Assembly (NCBI RefSeq): GCF_003697785.1
Contig: NZ_QOKZ01000002.1
Coordinates: 496,001-560,000 of the forward strand
Length of the DNA stretch: 64,000 bases
DNA from: Paracoccus alkanivorans
Lineage (GTDB): Bacteria; Pseudomonadota; Alphaproteobacteria; Rhodobacterales; Rhodobacteraceae
Reading direction: 5' to 3'
The translations under genes and the position numbers were made by a program. Positions 44,912 through 53,606 of the stretch are shown piece after piece. Each line of letters begins with the position of its first letter. The first letter of the stretch is position 1. The notes under the pieces were generated by a model, which made no database searches, was not told where the DNA came from, and saw nothing but the letters and a program-made list of their open reading frames with translations.

Positions 44912-45561
44912 CTGATCCCTTCACGTCCCTTGAGCTGCCGGTAATAGGCCCACAATCCCCGCGCCGCAACCGAGCGCCAAGGCCGCCACGGCTCGGCCAT
45001 TTCCCGCAGCGCCGCCGGACCGGGGCGTTCCTCCAGCCCGTAAAGCATCCGCGCGGCCTCCTGCAGCGCCAGATCGCCCGCCGCCAGGACATCCGCCCGC
45101 CCCAATGCGAATTTCAGGTAGATCTCGGCGGTCCACAGACCGATCCCCGGCAACGCGACCAGCGCGGCAATCGCCTCGTCATCGGGCATGCCGCGCAGAC
45201 CGGGCCAGTCCAGCCCCGCCCCGGCAATCCCGCGCAGATAGCGAATCTTGGGGCGTGACAGGCCCACGGCGCGCATCTCCTCATCGCTTGCCGCCACGAT
45301 CCCGGCGGGAGTGGTAAGGCCCGCAGTCACCATCCGCTCCCAAATCGAACCCGCCGCGGCAATCGAGATCTGTTGCGACACGATCGCACTCGCAATTGCT
45401 TCGAACCCGTCAGGACGGCGGCGCAAGGGCAAGGGGCCCAGTTCCGGCAGCACCCGCGCCCAGACCGGGCAGATCCGCATCAGATAGGTCACACCCTCGG
45501 CCAGATCGGCCTCGGTTTCGATCAGTCGCCCCGGCCCGCGCGGCGATGACGGCTCAGCCAT
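44908..45561 (-). CDS. DNA-3-methyladenine glycosylase II (AlkA-like, HhH-GPD)
   Basis: 217-residue base-excision repair glycosylase for alkylated purines. The HhH-GPD signature is ALVALPGIGLWTAEIYLKFALGRADVLAAGDLALQ in part (ALPGIGLWTAE, then VLAAGDLALQ), where the Asp of GDLAL is the catalytic acid. The N-terminal half has IVSQQISIAAAGSIW. There is no N-terminal Ada domain. The ATG at 45561 overlaps the GntR stop by 8 nt; two further upstream codons were rejected because the frame there is in the regulator. Confidence 0.9.
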   Translation of the reverse strand: MAEPSSPRGPGRLIETEADLAEGVTYLMRICPVWARVLPELGPLPLRRRPDGFEAIASAIVSQQISIAAAGSIWERMVTAGLTTPAGIVAASDEEMRAVGLSRPKIRYLRGIAGAGLDWPGLRGMPDDEAIAALVALPGIGLWTAEIYLKFALGRADVLAAGDLALQEAARMLYGLEERPGPAALREMAEPWRPWRSVAARGLWAYYRQLKGREGIR

Positions 45562-46183
45562 GATCCGCCTGCGCTTCAAGCTTCAGCCGGGTCTCCCATG
45601 CCATCGAGATATGCTGGCGCAGCGCCTGATCCGCCGTATTGCCATCCCCTGCCGCGATCGCATCCACGATCCGCTTGTGCTCGGCCAGCGCCGTCTCGCT
45701 GCGCCCCTCGGCGGCCAGCGAGGTGCGGGCCATCAGCGCCATGCTGCGATGCACGAGATCAAGCTGCTGCACCAGATAGCGGTTATGCGAGGCCAGATGG
45801 ATCTGCCGGTGAAAGCGCTTGTTCGCCCGCGCCAATGCCTCGGGATCGCCGACCGCCTTCTGGTCCTCGGCCACCATCTGCGCCAGCACCCGCACCTCTT
45901 CGGGCGTTGCGTGGCGGGCAGCCAGCCGCGCAGCCAGTGCCTCCAGCTCGGCCCGCACGACGTAAAGCTCGGCCAGTTGATTGTGATCGAGCGAGGCGAC
46001 GATCAGGCTGCGCCCGTCGCGCACCAGCATCTGTTGCGTCTCAAGCCGCTGCAACGCCTCGCGCACCGGGGTCCGCGAGACGCCGAAACGCTCGGCCAGT
46101 TCGGATTCGACCAGCCGGTCACCGGGGCGATAGGTGCCGGATTCGATGGCGGCGAGGATCAGGGAATAGGCATCATCTCTCAT
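45554..46183 (-). CDS. GntR-family transcriptional regulator (FCD type)
   Basis: 209 residues. N-terminal winged helix with PGDRLVESELAERFGVSRTPVREALQRLE in part (ERFGVSRTPVREAL), followed by an all-helical FCD effector domain with metal-binding type histidines in FHRQIHLASHN and EHKRIVDAI. The start ATG at 46183 has no obvious Shine-Dalgarno and may be leaderless or start further upstream. It is divergent from the nucleotidase gene and first in a group with the glycosylase and esterase. Ligand and targets are unknown. Confidence 0.87.
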   Translation of the reverse strand: MRDDAYSLILAAIESGTYRPGDRLVESELAERFGVSRTPVREALQRLETQQMLVRDGRSLIVASLDHNQLAELYVVRAELEALAARLAARHATPEEVRVLAQMVAEDQKAVGDPEALARANKRFHRQIHLASHNRYLVQQLDLVHRSMALMARTSLAAEGRSETALAEHKRIVDAIAAGDGNTADQALRQHISMAWETRLKLEAQADHG

Positions 46184-46248
46184 GACCGACACGATTGGCC
46201 GGACGCACGGCAATTGCAAGCGCGCAATCGCCGGGATATGCGACAAGT

Positions 46249-46920
46249 ATGGATTTCACGAACACCGATATCTGGATCTTCGATCTGGACAATACGCTCT
46301 ACCCGCCCGAGATGGCGCTGTTTCCACAGATCGAGGCCCGCATGAATGCCTATGTCATGCGCAGGCTTTCGGTCGGGGCGGATCATGCCGACCGGCTGCG
46401 CCGCGATTACTGGCACCGCTATGGCACCACGCTGGCCGGGCTGATGGCCGAGCATGCGATCGATCCTTCCGCCTATCTGGCGGAGGTGCATGACATCGAT
46501 TTTTCCGAATTGACCCCGGCCCCGGATCTTGCCTCCGCGATTTCCGCCCTGCCGGGCCGCAAGCTGATCCATACCAATGCCGATGCCCGCTATGCACGCA
46601 GGGTGCTGACCGCGCGCGATCTCGACCTGTTCGAGGCGGTCTATGGCGTCGAGGAAACCGGCTTTCATCCCAAGCCGCGATCCGAGGCCTATCAGTCGGT
46701 CATCGAACAGGCCGGGATCGATCCTGCCCGCGCGGCATTCTTCGAGGATGATCCCCGCAATCTTGCCGTGCCGCATGAATTGGGAATGCGCACCGTGCTG
46801 GTCGGGCCGGGGCGCGACGGGCCGAACGCGCTTGCCGGGCCCGGGACAATCGGCGATCATGTCCAGCATCGCACCGGGGACCTGACCGGGTTCCTGCAAG
46901 GGATCGTGACCGCCTGCTGA
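46249..46920 (+). CDS. HAD-family pyrimidine 5'-nucleotidase
   Basis: 223 residues of the haloacid dehalogenase fold: motif I WIFDLDNTLYPP with the nucleophile Asp, motif II in LIHTNADARYARR, motif III Lys in HPKPRSEAY and motif IV FFEDDPRNL. The cap and DLDNTLYP wording match the alphaproteobacterial and yeast SDT1-like pyrimidine 5'-nucleotidases. ATG 46249 lies just after the promoter-side of the divergent GntR gene, 65 bp away. Confidence 0.88.
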   Translation: MDFTNTDIWIFDLDNTLYPPEMALFPQIEARMNAYVMRRLSVGADHADRLRRDYWHRYGTTLAGLMAEHAIDPSAYLAEVHDIDFSELTPAPDLASAISALPGRKLIHTNADARYARRVLTARDLDLFEAVYGVEETGFHPKPRSEAYQSVIEQAGIDPARAAFFEDDPRNLAVPHELGMRTVLVGPGRDGPNALAGPGTIGDHVQHRTGDLTGFLQGIVTAC

Positions 46921-46955
46921 ACAGGACGGAACCGAAACGCGCCGAGAGGACCAGC

Positions 46956-48170
46956 ATGACCGCCAAGATCGAAGATATCGACATCCTGGTCTCGGGCGGC
47001 GGGATCGCCGGGCTGATCGCGGCGGCTGCCTTCGGCTCCGAAGGGTTCTCGACCCTTTGCGTCGATCCCACCCCCCCGGTGACCGAGGAAAGCGCCCACG
47101 GCGCCGATTTGCGCAGCACCGCCTTTCTTGCCCCGTCGGTCGATCTGCTGGAGCGCATCGGGCTGTGGGGCCGCCTTGCGCCCTTTGCGACGCCCTTGCA
47201 GATCATGCGTATCGTCGATGCGGGCGGCGCCCGGCCCGAGGCACGCCTGACCCGCGATTTCGATGCCGCCGAGATCGGCGATGCGCCCTTTGGCTGGAAC
47301 CTGCCGAACTGGCTCTTGCGGCGCGAGCTGTCGGCCCGGATCGAACATCTGCAAACCATCCGCTTTTTGCCCGGCATCGGCACAGCCGACCTGATCCCCC
47401 GCAATGAGGGCGCCATGGTTACCCTGTCGGACGGCCGCCGCCTGCGTGCGCGGCTGGTCGTTGCCGCCGATGGGCGCAACTCGCCCACCCGGCAGGCCCT
47501 GGGAATCGGGGTGCGGACATTCCGCTATGGCCAGAAGGCGCTGGCCTTCGCCGTCACCCATGAACGCCCGCATGAAAATGTCTCGACCGAGATCCACCGC
47601 TCGGGCGGTCCCTTCACGCTGGTTCCCCTGCCCGACCGCGACGGCTTGCCGTCCTCGGCTGTCGTGTGGATGGAGAACGGCCGCGAAATCGCCCGGCTGA
47701 GCGCCCTGCCCCGCGAGGATTTCGCCGCAGAGCTGAACGCGCGTTCGGCCGGGGTTCTTGGCCGGCTCACCCAGGCCACCGCGCTGACGCAATGGCCGAT
47801 CATCAGCCAGATCGCCGACCGCTTCAGCGGCCCCCGCACGGCACTGATCGCCGAGGCCGCCCATGTCGTCCCGCCCATCGGCGCGCAAGGCCTGAACATG
47901 AGCCTTGCCGATCTTACCGCGCTGATCGAGTTGTCACGGAACGATCCTGGCAGCGCGGAAAGCCTCGACCGCTATAACCGCAGCCGCCGCCCGGATGCCT
48001 ATGCCCGATTGCTGGGTATCGACGCGCTGAACCGTGCCAGCCAGGCCAAGGCCCGCCCGCTGCGCGATTTGCGGGCAGCCGCGCTTGGCGGTCTTTACGG
48101 TATCGGCCCGATCCGCCGGATGGTGATGCGCGCGGGGCTTGGGCTGGGTTCGGGCGAGACGAATGCATAG
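46956..48170 (+). CDS. UbiH/UbiF-family FAD monooxygenase (ubiquinone ring hydroxylase)
   Basis: 404-residue flavoprotein hydroxylase. The dinucleotide-binding motif DILVSGGGIAGLIAA is at about 9-23, the conserved DG motif in VVAADGRNSPTR, and the second FAD motif AEAAHVVPPIGAQGLNMSLAD near the C-terminus. The GAQGLN signature is that of ubiquinone-biosynthesis hydroxylases (UbiH, UbiF, UbiL, UbiM); which ring carbon it hydroxylates cannot be decided here. It is 35 bp after the nucleotidase on the same strand. Confidence 0.88.
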   Translation: MTAKIEDIDILVSGGGIAGLIAAAAFGSEGFSTLCVDPTPPVTEESAHGADLRSTAFLAPSVDLLERIGLWGRLAPFATPLQIMRIVDAGGARPEARLTRDFDAAEIGDAPFGWNLPNWLLRRELSARIEHLQTIRFLPGIGTADLIPRNEGAMVTLSDGRRLRARLVVAADGRNSPTRQALGIGVRTFRYGQKALAFAVTHERPHENVSTEIHRSGGPFTLVPLPDRDGLPSSAVVWMENGREIARLSALPREDFAAELNARSAGVLGRLTQATALTQWPIISQIADRFSGPRTALIAEAAHVVPPIGAQGLNMSLADLTALIELSRNDPGSAESLDRYNRSRRPDAYARLLGIDALNRASQAKARPLRDLRAAALGGLYGIGPIRRMVMRAGLGLGSGETNA

Positions 48171-48229
48171 AGGACCCTGCCCGGTCCTCGACCTGGAAGC
48201 CCATCGCAACCGTTGATCAAAGGTGACAT

Positions 48230-48745
48230 ATGCCTAACCGGGAATATGCCTTGGCCATGGCCAGATACAATCTCTGGCAGAACGAGAACCTGCTGAATGC
48301 GGCGGACGGTCTTTCGCCAGAAGAACGCGCGCGGGACCGCGGTGCATTCTTCGGCTCGATACACAAGACCTTTTCCCATGTCCTGTGGGGGGACATGATG
48401 TGGATGAGCCGCTTCGCCGGAACAGCCCGGCCCCCTGGCGGCCTTGCGGAATCGGTCGGGCTTGCCGATGACTGGCCCGCTTTCCGCGAAAAACGGCGGG
48501 AGCTGGACGAGCTTATCCTGCAATGGGCGCACGAGGTGCCGTCGGAATGGTTCGAGGGCGAATTAAACTGGTTCTCGGGCGCGATCGGGCGCGAGCTGAG
48601 CAAGCCGAAGAAAATGCTCGTGCTGCAGATGTTCAATCACCAGACCCATCACCGCGGCCAGATCCACGCAATGCTGACTGCTGCAGGGATCAAGCCCGGC
48701 GATACAGATGTGCCTCTCATGCCCGAGCACTACCTGAACCTGTAG
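48230..48745 (+). CDS. DinB-family protein
   Basis: 171 residues forming a four-helix bundle of the DinB/YfiT superfamily. The expected metal-binding His triad can be seen as the His of SIHKTFSHVLWGD and the two in FNHQTHHRGQIHAML. It opens with YNLWQNENLLNAADGL, common to the group. Family members are metal-dependent thiol-transferases or are uncharacterised; the function here is unknown. It lies 59 bp after the hydroxylase gene and convergent to RNase R. Confidence 0.88.
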   Translation: MPNREYALAMARYNLWQNENLLNAADGLSPEERARDRGAFFGSIHKTFSHVLWGDMMWMSRFAGTARPPGGLAESVGLADDWPAFREKRRELDELILQWAHEVPSEWFEGELNWFSGAIGRELSKPKKMLVLQMFNHQTHHRGQIHAMLTAAGIKPGDTDVPLMPEHYLNL

Positions 48746-48800
48746 CTGCGTCTCATGGGCAACGGGGGAAGCAGTTCGTCAGCGCGCGCCCTGAAGCGCC

Positions 48801-51062
48801 TTACTTCTTTCGGCGGCGTTTCTGGGCGCGCTTGATCTCGGCCAGCCGGGATTTCGTCGAGACCCGGCGCGGGCTGCGGCTGCGCTTGCTCTTGCCCGGC
48901 GCGCGCGGCAGGGCCTCGCCCTCCAGTTCCAGCAGTTCCAGCGTAAGGCCGCCGGTGACCGGCACCGCTTCTGTCAACCGCACGGTGACCCGCTGGCCGA
49001 TGCCGATCTCCAGCCCGGTATCGGCACCGATCAGCATCTGCGCGTCAGGGTCGAAATGGAAATATTCCTGCCCGATATCGCGGATCGGCAACAGGCCATC
49101 CGCCCCTGTCTCGTCCAGCTTGATGAAGGCACCGAACCGCTGGATGCCACTGATGCGCCCGGTCATTTCCGTGCCCACCCGGTCGGCCAGATAGGCCGCA
49201 AGATAGCGGTCGGTCGTGTCGCGCTCGGCCGCCATCGAGCGGCGCTCGGTCTCGCTGATATGGGTGGCGGTTTCCTGCATGCGCTCGATATCGCCTTCGG
49301 ACAGCCCGTCGGTTTCCTTGCCACGCCCCCCGCCCCAGCCATGCCCGGTGATCAGCGCCCGATGCACGATCAGGTCGGAGTAACGGCGGATGGGCGAGGT
49401 GAAATGCGCATAGCTTTTCAGCGCCAGCCCGAAATGGCCGAAATTCTCGGGGTGATAGTAAGCCTGCGTCATCGAGCGCAGCGTGGTGATATTGATCAGC
49501 TCGTCGAAATCTGTGCCTTCGGATTGGGCCAGCAGCCGGTTCAGATGGCTGGTCTGCAGGACCTGCCCCTTGGCCAGCGTGAAGCCCGATGCCTGCGCCA
49601 CCTCGCGCAGCGCGTCGATCTTGTCGAGCGAGGGCTCCTCGTGCACCCGGAACAGGAGCGGGCGCTGGCGGCGGGACAGTTCCTCGGCGGCGGCGACATT
49701 GGCCAGCACCATGAATTCCTCGATCAGCCGGTGCGCGTCCAGGCGTTCACGGAAATTCACCGATTTGACGCGGCCATCCTCGGTCAGTTCGATCCGGCGC
49801 TCGGGCAGGTCCAGATCAAGCGGCTGACGCCGGTCACGCGCCGATTTCAGCAAACCGTAAGCATGCCAGAGCGGCTTGATCACCGCATCCACCAAGGGTT
49901 CGGTCTGCTCGTCAGGCTTGCCATCGGCCGCCGCCTGCGCCTGCCCATATGACAGGCTGGCCCGGCTGTTCATCATGCCGCGATGGAAAGCGTGGCTGAC
50001 CTTGTTGCCCTGCGCATCCAGCCGCATGCGCACCGCGATCACCGGGCGGTCCTCGCCCTCGTGCAGCGAACACAGATCCGCCGAGAGCGCCTCGGGCAGC
50101 ATCGGCACCACGCGGTCGGGGAAATAGGTCGAGTTGCCACGGTTCCATGCCTCGCGGTCAAGTGCCGAACCGGGGCGGACGTAATGCGCCACATCGGCGA
50201 TGGCGACCCAGATGGTGGCGCCGCCGTCTTTCTCCATCATACCTGCCACGGCGTCGTCATGGTCGCGCGCATCCGCCGGGTCGATCGTGACCAGCGGCAG
50301 ATCGCGCAGATCGTCGCGCCCCTTCATGGTCGCGGGCTTTTGCGCCTCGGCCTCGGCGATGACCTTGTCGGGGAATTCGTCGGGGATGCCGTGCTGATGG
50401 ATGGCGATCAGGCTGACGGCACGCGGGGCCGAAGGATCGCCCAACCGCTCCACGATCCGTGCCAGAGGCAGACCAAGCCGGTTTTTCGGCCCCGCCTGCT
50501 CGGCCTGCACCAGTTCCCCCGGCTGCGCCCCGAGCGTGGCGTCCGGCCGGACCCGCCATTCGCGGTCCTGCCCCTTGTCGATGGGCACGATACGCCCGCC
50601 CTCCGCCTCCTTGCGGAACACCCCCACGATCCGGTTCGGCGCGGCAGTGATGCGGCGCATGAGACGCGCCTCGTATTGATAATCCTCGCCATGTATCTCG
50701 ACCAGCCGGGCGAGGAAGCGTTCCCCCTGCCCCAATGCCGGATCGGATTCGCGCGGGGTAAAGAGGATACGCGGCATCGGCCCCTCGCCACGCCATTCCA
50801 GCGGGCGGGCGAAAAGATCGCCCGAGCCGTCCGGGGCCAGCAGTTCCAGCACCGTCACGGGGGGCAGTTTCTCGGGGTCGAGATAATGGCGGCGGCGGCG
50901 CTCAAGCTGGCCTTCGGCCTCAAGCTCCTTCAGCACCCGCTTGAGTTCGATCCGATCCGCGCCCTTGATGCCGAAGGCCTTGGCGATGTCGCGCTTGGAA
51001 CTGGCGTCGGGATGTTCGGCAACCCAATCCATGATCTGTTGCTTGCTGGGAATCTGGGTCAT
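48801..51062 (-). CDS. rnr: Ribonuclease R
   Basis: 753-residue 3'-5' exoribonuclease. Order: N-terminal winged-helix (about 1-60), cold-shock OB domains (to about 240), RNB catalytic domain with DPADARDHDDAV as the metal-binding aspartate cluster, and an S1 domain near the C-terminus (GRISGIQRFGAFIKLDETGADG in part), then a strongly basic tail rich in Lys/Arg/Ser, written KRSRSPRRV and RAQKRRRKK. The basic tail is the usual RNase R feature. It degrades structured RNA, including in quality control. Confidence 0.95.
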   Translation of the reverse strand: MTQIPSKQQIMDWVAEHPDASSKRDIAKAFGIKGADRIELKRVLKELEAEGQLERRRRHYLDPEKLPPVTVLELLAPDGSGDLFARPLEWRGEGPMPRILFTPRESDPALGQGERFLARLVEIHGEDYQYEARLMRRITAAPNRIVGVFRKEAEGGRIVPIDKGQDREWRVRPDATLGAQPGELVQAEQAGPKNRLGLPLARIVERLGDPSAPRAVSLIAIHQHGIPDEFPDKVIAEAEAQKPATMKGRDDLRDLPLVTIDPADARDHDDAVAGMMEKDGGATIWVAIADVAHYVRPGSALDREAWNRGNSTYFPDRVVPMLPEALSADLCSLHEGEDRPVIAVRMRLDAQGNKVSHAFHRGMMNSRASLSYGQAQAAADGKPDEQTEPLVDAVIKPLWHAYGLLKSARDRRQPLDLDLPERRIELTEDGRVKSVNFRERLDAHRLIEEFMVLANVAAAEELSRRQRPLLFRVHEEPSLDKIDALREVAQASGFTLAKGQVLQTSHLNRLLAQSEGTDFDELINITTLRSMTQAYYHPENFGHFGLALKSYAHFTSPIRRYSDLIVHRALITGHGWGGGRGKETDGLSEGDIERMQETATHISETERRSMAAERDTTDRYLAAYLADRVGTEMTGRISGIQRFGAFIKLDETGADGLLPIRDIGQEYFHFDPDAQMLIGADTGLEIGIGQRVTVRLTEAVPVTGGLTLELLELEGEALPRAPGKSKRSRSPRRVSTKSRLAEIKRAQKRRRKK

Positions 51063-51103
51063 GGGATGAGCCTAACAGGGAAAGGGCAAGAAGCGACAGG
51101 GGT

Positions 51104-51520
51104 TCAAAGCTCGCGTATCATGTCACGATGCGGGATGCCCGCGTCATCGTAAACCTCGCCTGTCACCGTGAAGCCCAGTTTCTCGTAGAACCCGATGGCA
51201 TGCACCTGTGCGCCAAGCCTGGCATGGGTCACGCCGGGGCGCGCCCGCAGCACATCCACCGCCGCCCGGATCAGCTTGGTGCCAAGGCCGGTGCCGCGTG
51301 CCCTGGCCAACACGCAGACCCGCCCGATCTTGCCGGTCGAGCCCGATTGCAGGATGCGGGCCGTCCCGACCGGCTCGTCCTCTTCCCAGGCCAGAAGATG
51401 GATCGCCTGCCCGTCCAGATCGTCCCACTCATCGGCCTCGGCGATGCCCTGTTCCTCGATGAACACGGCCCGGCGCAATGCGCGGCAGGCGTCGATGTCA
51501 CCGGTTTCTTCTATCCTCAT
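51104..51520 (-). CDS. GNAT-family N-acetyltransferase
   Basis: 138-residue acetyltransferase with the acetyl-CoA binding segment [19 protein letters not shown] (R-x2-G-x-G pattern as RGTGLG) and the C-terminal [15 protein letters not shown]. The overall shape resembles the ElaA/YjcF group. Its start overlaps the dapE stop by 4 nt (ATGA), so it is translated with dapE, but a role in lysine synthesis is not implied. Confidence 0.87.
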   Translation of the reverse strand: MRIEETGDIDACRALRRAVFIEEQGIAEADEWDDLDGQAIHLLAWEEDEPVGTARILQSGSTGKIGRVCVLARARGTGLGTKLIRAAVDVLRARPGVTHARLGAQVHAIGFYEKLGFTVTGEVYDDAGIPHRDMIREL

Positions 51521-52653
51521 GCGAAATACCTCTCCAGGATGCGCTGGTAGATCCCCTTGAGCTGTTCGACCTGTGCGGCGGGCACGCGTTCATCGACCTG
51601 ATGCATGAAATGCCCGACAAGGCCGAACTCGACCACCGGGCAATGGTCCTTGACATAGCGCGCATCCGAGGTCCCGCCCGAGGTCGACAATTCCGGCTGC
51701 CGCCCGCATTCCGCGGTCACGACATCCCGGACCAGATCGACGAAGGAGCCGGGTTCGGTCAGGAATGCCTCGCCCGAGATATCCGCCTCGATTGTCAGCG
51801 CGACACCGGTTTCGGCGCTGACCGCCTCGGCGCGGGCGCTCAGGTCGCGGGTCAGCGAGGCGCCGCTATGCAGATCGTTGAAACGGATATTGACCACCGC
51901 CACCGCTGTTTCGGGAATGACATTCGAGGCGGGGTTGCCGCAATCGATGCTGGTGATCTGCAGGCCGGTGGGGTCGAAGTGATCGGTGCCCTGATCGAGC
52001 GGCTCGGAGATCAGCCCATCCAGGTAGCGGGTCAGCGCATGCAGCGGGTTCTTTGCGCGATGCGGATAGGCGGCATGGCCCTGCACGCCCCGGGCAGTGA
52101 TGCGGAAAGTGACCGAACCGCGGCGGCCGATCTTCATCATCTCGCCCATCTGGTCGGGATTGCTGGGCTCGCCGACCACACAGACATCCATCCGCTCGCC
52201 ATTCGCGGCCATCCAGTCAAGGATTGCCGGGGTTCCGTCCTTCGACGCGCCCTCCTCGTCGCCGGTGACGGTCAGAATCACGGCGCCATCGGGCGGGGTC
52301 CGGGTGACGAAATCAATGGCGGCGACGGTGAAAGCCGCGACGCCCGACTTCATGTCGGTGGCGCCCCGACCCCAGATGATCCCGTTCTCGACATGGCCGC
52401 TGAAAGGCGGATGCGTCCAGGAGCCCAGATCGCCGGGCGGAACCACATCGGTATGGCCGTTGAAACCGAAGCTCTTCGCCCCCTTCGCGCCCCAACGCGC
52501 GAACAGGTTCGGCGTGCCGTTCCGATCCACCCGGTGCACCTCGAATCCCGCGGCAGTCAGCATGTCGCCCAAAAGCACCAGCGCGCCGCCCTCTTCTGGC
52601 GTCACGGAAGGGCAGCGGATCAGGCGGGCGGTCAGGTCGGCGGCGTCGGTCAT
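51517..52653 (-). CDS. dapE: Succinyl-diaminopimelate desuccinylase
   Basis: 378-residue di-zinc M20-type hydrolase of the succinylase branch of lysine/diaminopimelate synthesis. Motifs: [12 protein letters not shown] (zinc His), [14 protein letters not shown] (bridging Asp), TGDEEG (catalytic Glu and zinc Glu), [10 protein letters not shown] and the C-terminal [11 protein letters not shown]. The ATG at 52653 gives the usual length; two upstream Met codons lie over the TauE gene end. DapE supplies meso-diaminopimelate for the peptidoglycan made by the dcw genes. Confidence 0.95.
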   Translation of the reverse strand: MTDAADLTARLIRCPSVTPEEGGALVLLGDMLTAAGFEVHRVDRNGTPNLFARWGAKGAKSFGFNGHTDVVPPGDLGSWTHPPFSGHVENGIIWGRGATDMKSGVAAFTVAAIDFVTRTPPDGAVILTVTGDEEGASKDGTPAILDWMAANGERMDVCVVGEPSNPDQMGEMMKIGRRGSVTFRITARGVQGHAAYPHRAKNPLHALTRYLDGLISEPLDQGTDHFDPTGLQITSIDCGNPASNVIPETAVAVVNIRFNDLHSGASLTRDLSARAEAVSAETGVALTIEADISGEAFLTEPGSFVDLVRDVVTAECGRQPELSTSGGTSDARYVKDHCPVVEFGLVGHFMHQVDERVPAAQVEQLKGIYQRILERYFA

Positions 52654-52657
52654 ATGT

Positions 52658-53422
52658 TCAGATCCAGATTTCAAATGCGCGGCGGACAAGGTTCAGCCCG
52701 GTCAGCACCAGAAGCACCAATGTCCAGCGCCGAAACTGCACCACATCAAGCCGGTCCTGCAAGCCAAAGCCCGCCAGCATCCCGGCAAAGGCCGGAATGC
52801 AGAGCACCAGCGACAGCGAAAATGTCTGCGCGTTCAGTATACCCGAGGTCAGATGCGCCGCCGTCAGCACGACCGCCCCCAGCAGGAACACCACGCCCTG
52901 CACCCGCACCTGCTCGCGCTTATCGACTCCGACGGAAAGCAGATAGACGATCAGCGGCGGCCCCCAGATACCCGAAATGCCGCCATAGAGCCCGCCGATG
53001 ATACCCGTGACCGCCTCGGCACGGCGGCGGTGATGCAAGGGTAATATCAGCGACCGGCCCGCAAGCTGCCACAAGGCAAAGCCGACGATCGGCGCCCCCA
53101 GCAAAACATACATCACCGGCTGCGGAAGCACCTTCACGAAACCTGCCGAGATGCAGATGAAGATCACCACCATCGAGATATGCAGCCGAAAGCGGCAGAT
53201 CGATCCCCATGCCTCTTGCGGACCCTGCCGGAATGCCTGTTGGGTATTGGTCAGCAGGGTGGGCAGGATCAGCGCCGCCAGCGCCGTCGTGGCCGGCAGG
53301 ATCGAGCCGAAAGCCGACAGCATGATCATCGGCATGGCAAAACCCACCGCGCCCTTCACAAAGCCCGCAAAGGCCGTGATCACGACTGCTCCCCAGAATT
53401 GCCAGGCTTCAATACCGAACAT
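52658..53422 (-). CDS. TauE/SafE-family sulfite exporter-like protein
   Basis: 254-residue membrane protein with eight or so hydrophobic segments. It has the duplicated glycine-rich motifs of the family: [19 protein letters not shown] near the N-terminus and [22 protein letters not shown] in the second half (given in part). Family members export sulfite, organosulfonates or acetate-like anions, and the substrate is unknown. The stop is 4 bp before the dapE start, so the two are likely co-transcribed. ATG 53422 has no clear Shine-Dalgarno; a GTG lies three codons upstream. Confidence 0.86.
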   Translation of the reverse strand: MFGIEAWQFWGAVVITAFAGFVKGAVGFAMPMIMLSAFGSILPATTALAALILPTLLTNTQQAFRQGPQEAWGSICRFRLHISMVVIFICISAGFVKVLPQPVMYVLLGAPIVGFALWQLAGRSLILPLHHRRRAEAVTGIIGGLYGGISGIWGPPLIVYLLSVGVDKREQVRVQGVVFLLGAVVLTAAHLTSGILNAQTFSLSLVLCIPAFAGMLAGFGLQDRLDVVQFRRWTLVLLVLTGLNLVRRAFEIWI

Positions 53423-53549
53423 GTGCGGCACGCTAGACCGAGCACGAAGGATTGGAAATGCCCCTTTTTTCCCATCCGCATGTCCGAGTGACAGCGCGAA
53501 AACAGCCGCGACATTTTCGGTCTAAAAACACACAAATTTCGCATTATAG

Positions 53550-53566
53550 TTGCGCTGCGATTGCAA
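53550..53566. promoter_or_regulatory. Candidate TTGCGC-TTGCAA operator upstream of mcd
   Basis: TTGCGC at 53550-53555, 5-nt spacer TGCGA, TTGCAA at 53561-53566, located 41-57 bp before the mcd start and next to a TATAGT (53545-53550) that could serve as a -10 element. It resembles the element between ccr and ecm, with one nucleotide more in the spacer. Functional meaning is inferred from the shared pathway. Confidence 0.45.
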
Positions 53567-53606
53567 AGGATCTAGCAATGCTGCAACGCCGCGAAAGGAC
53601 GAATCG

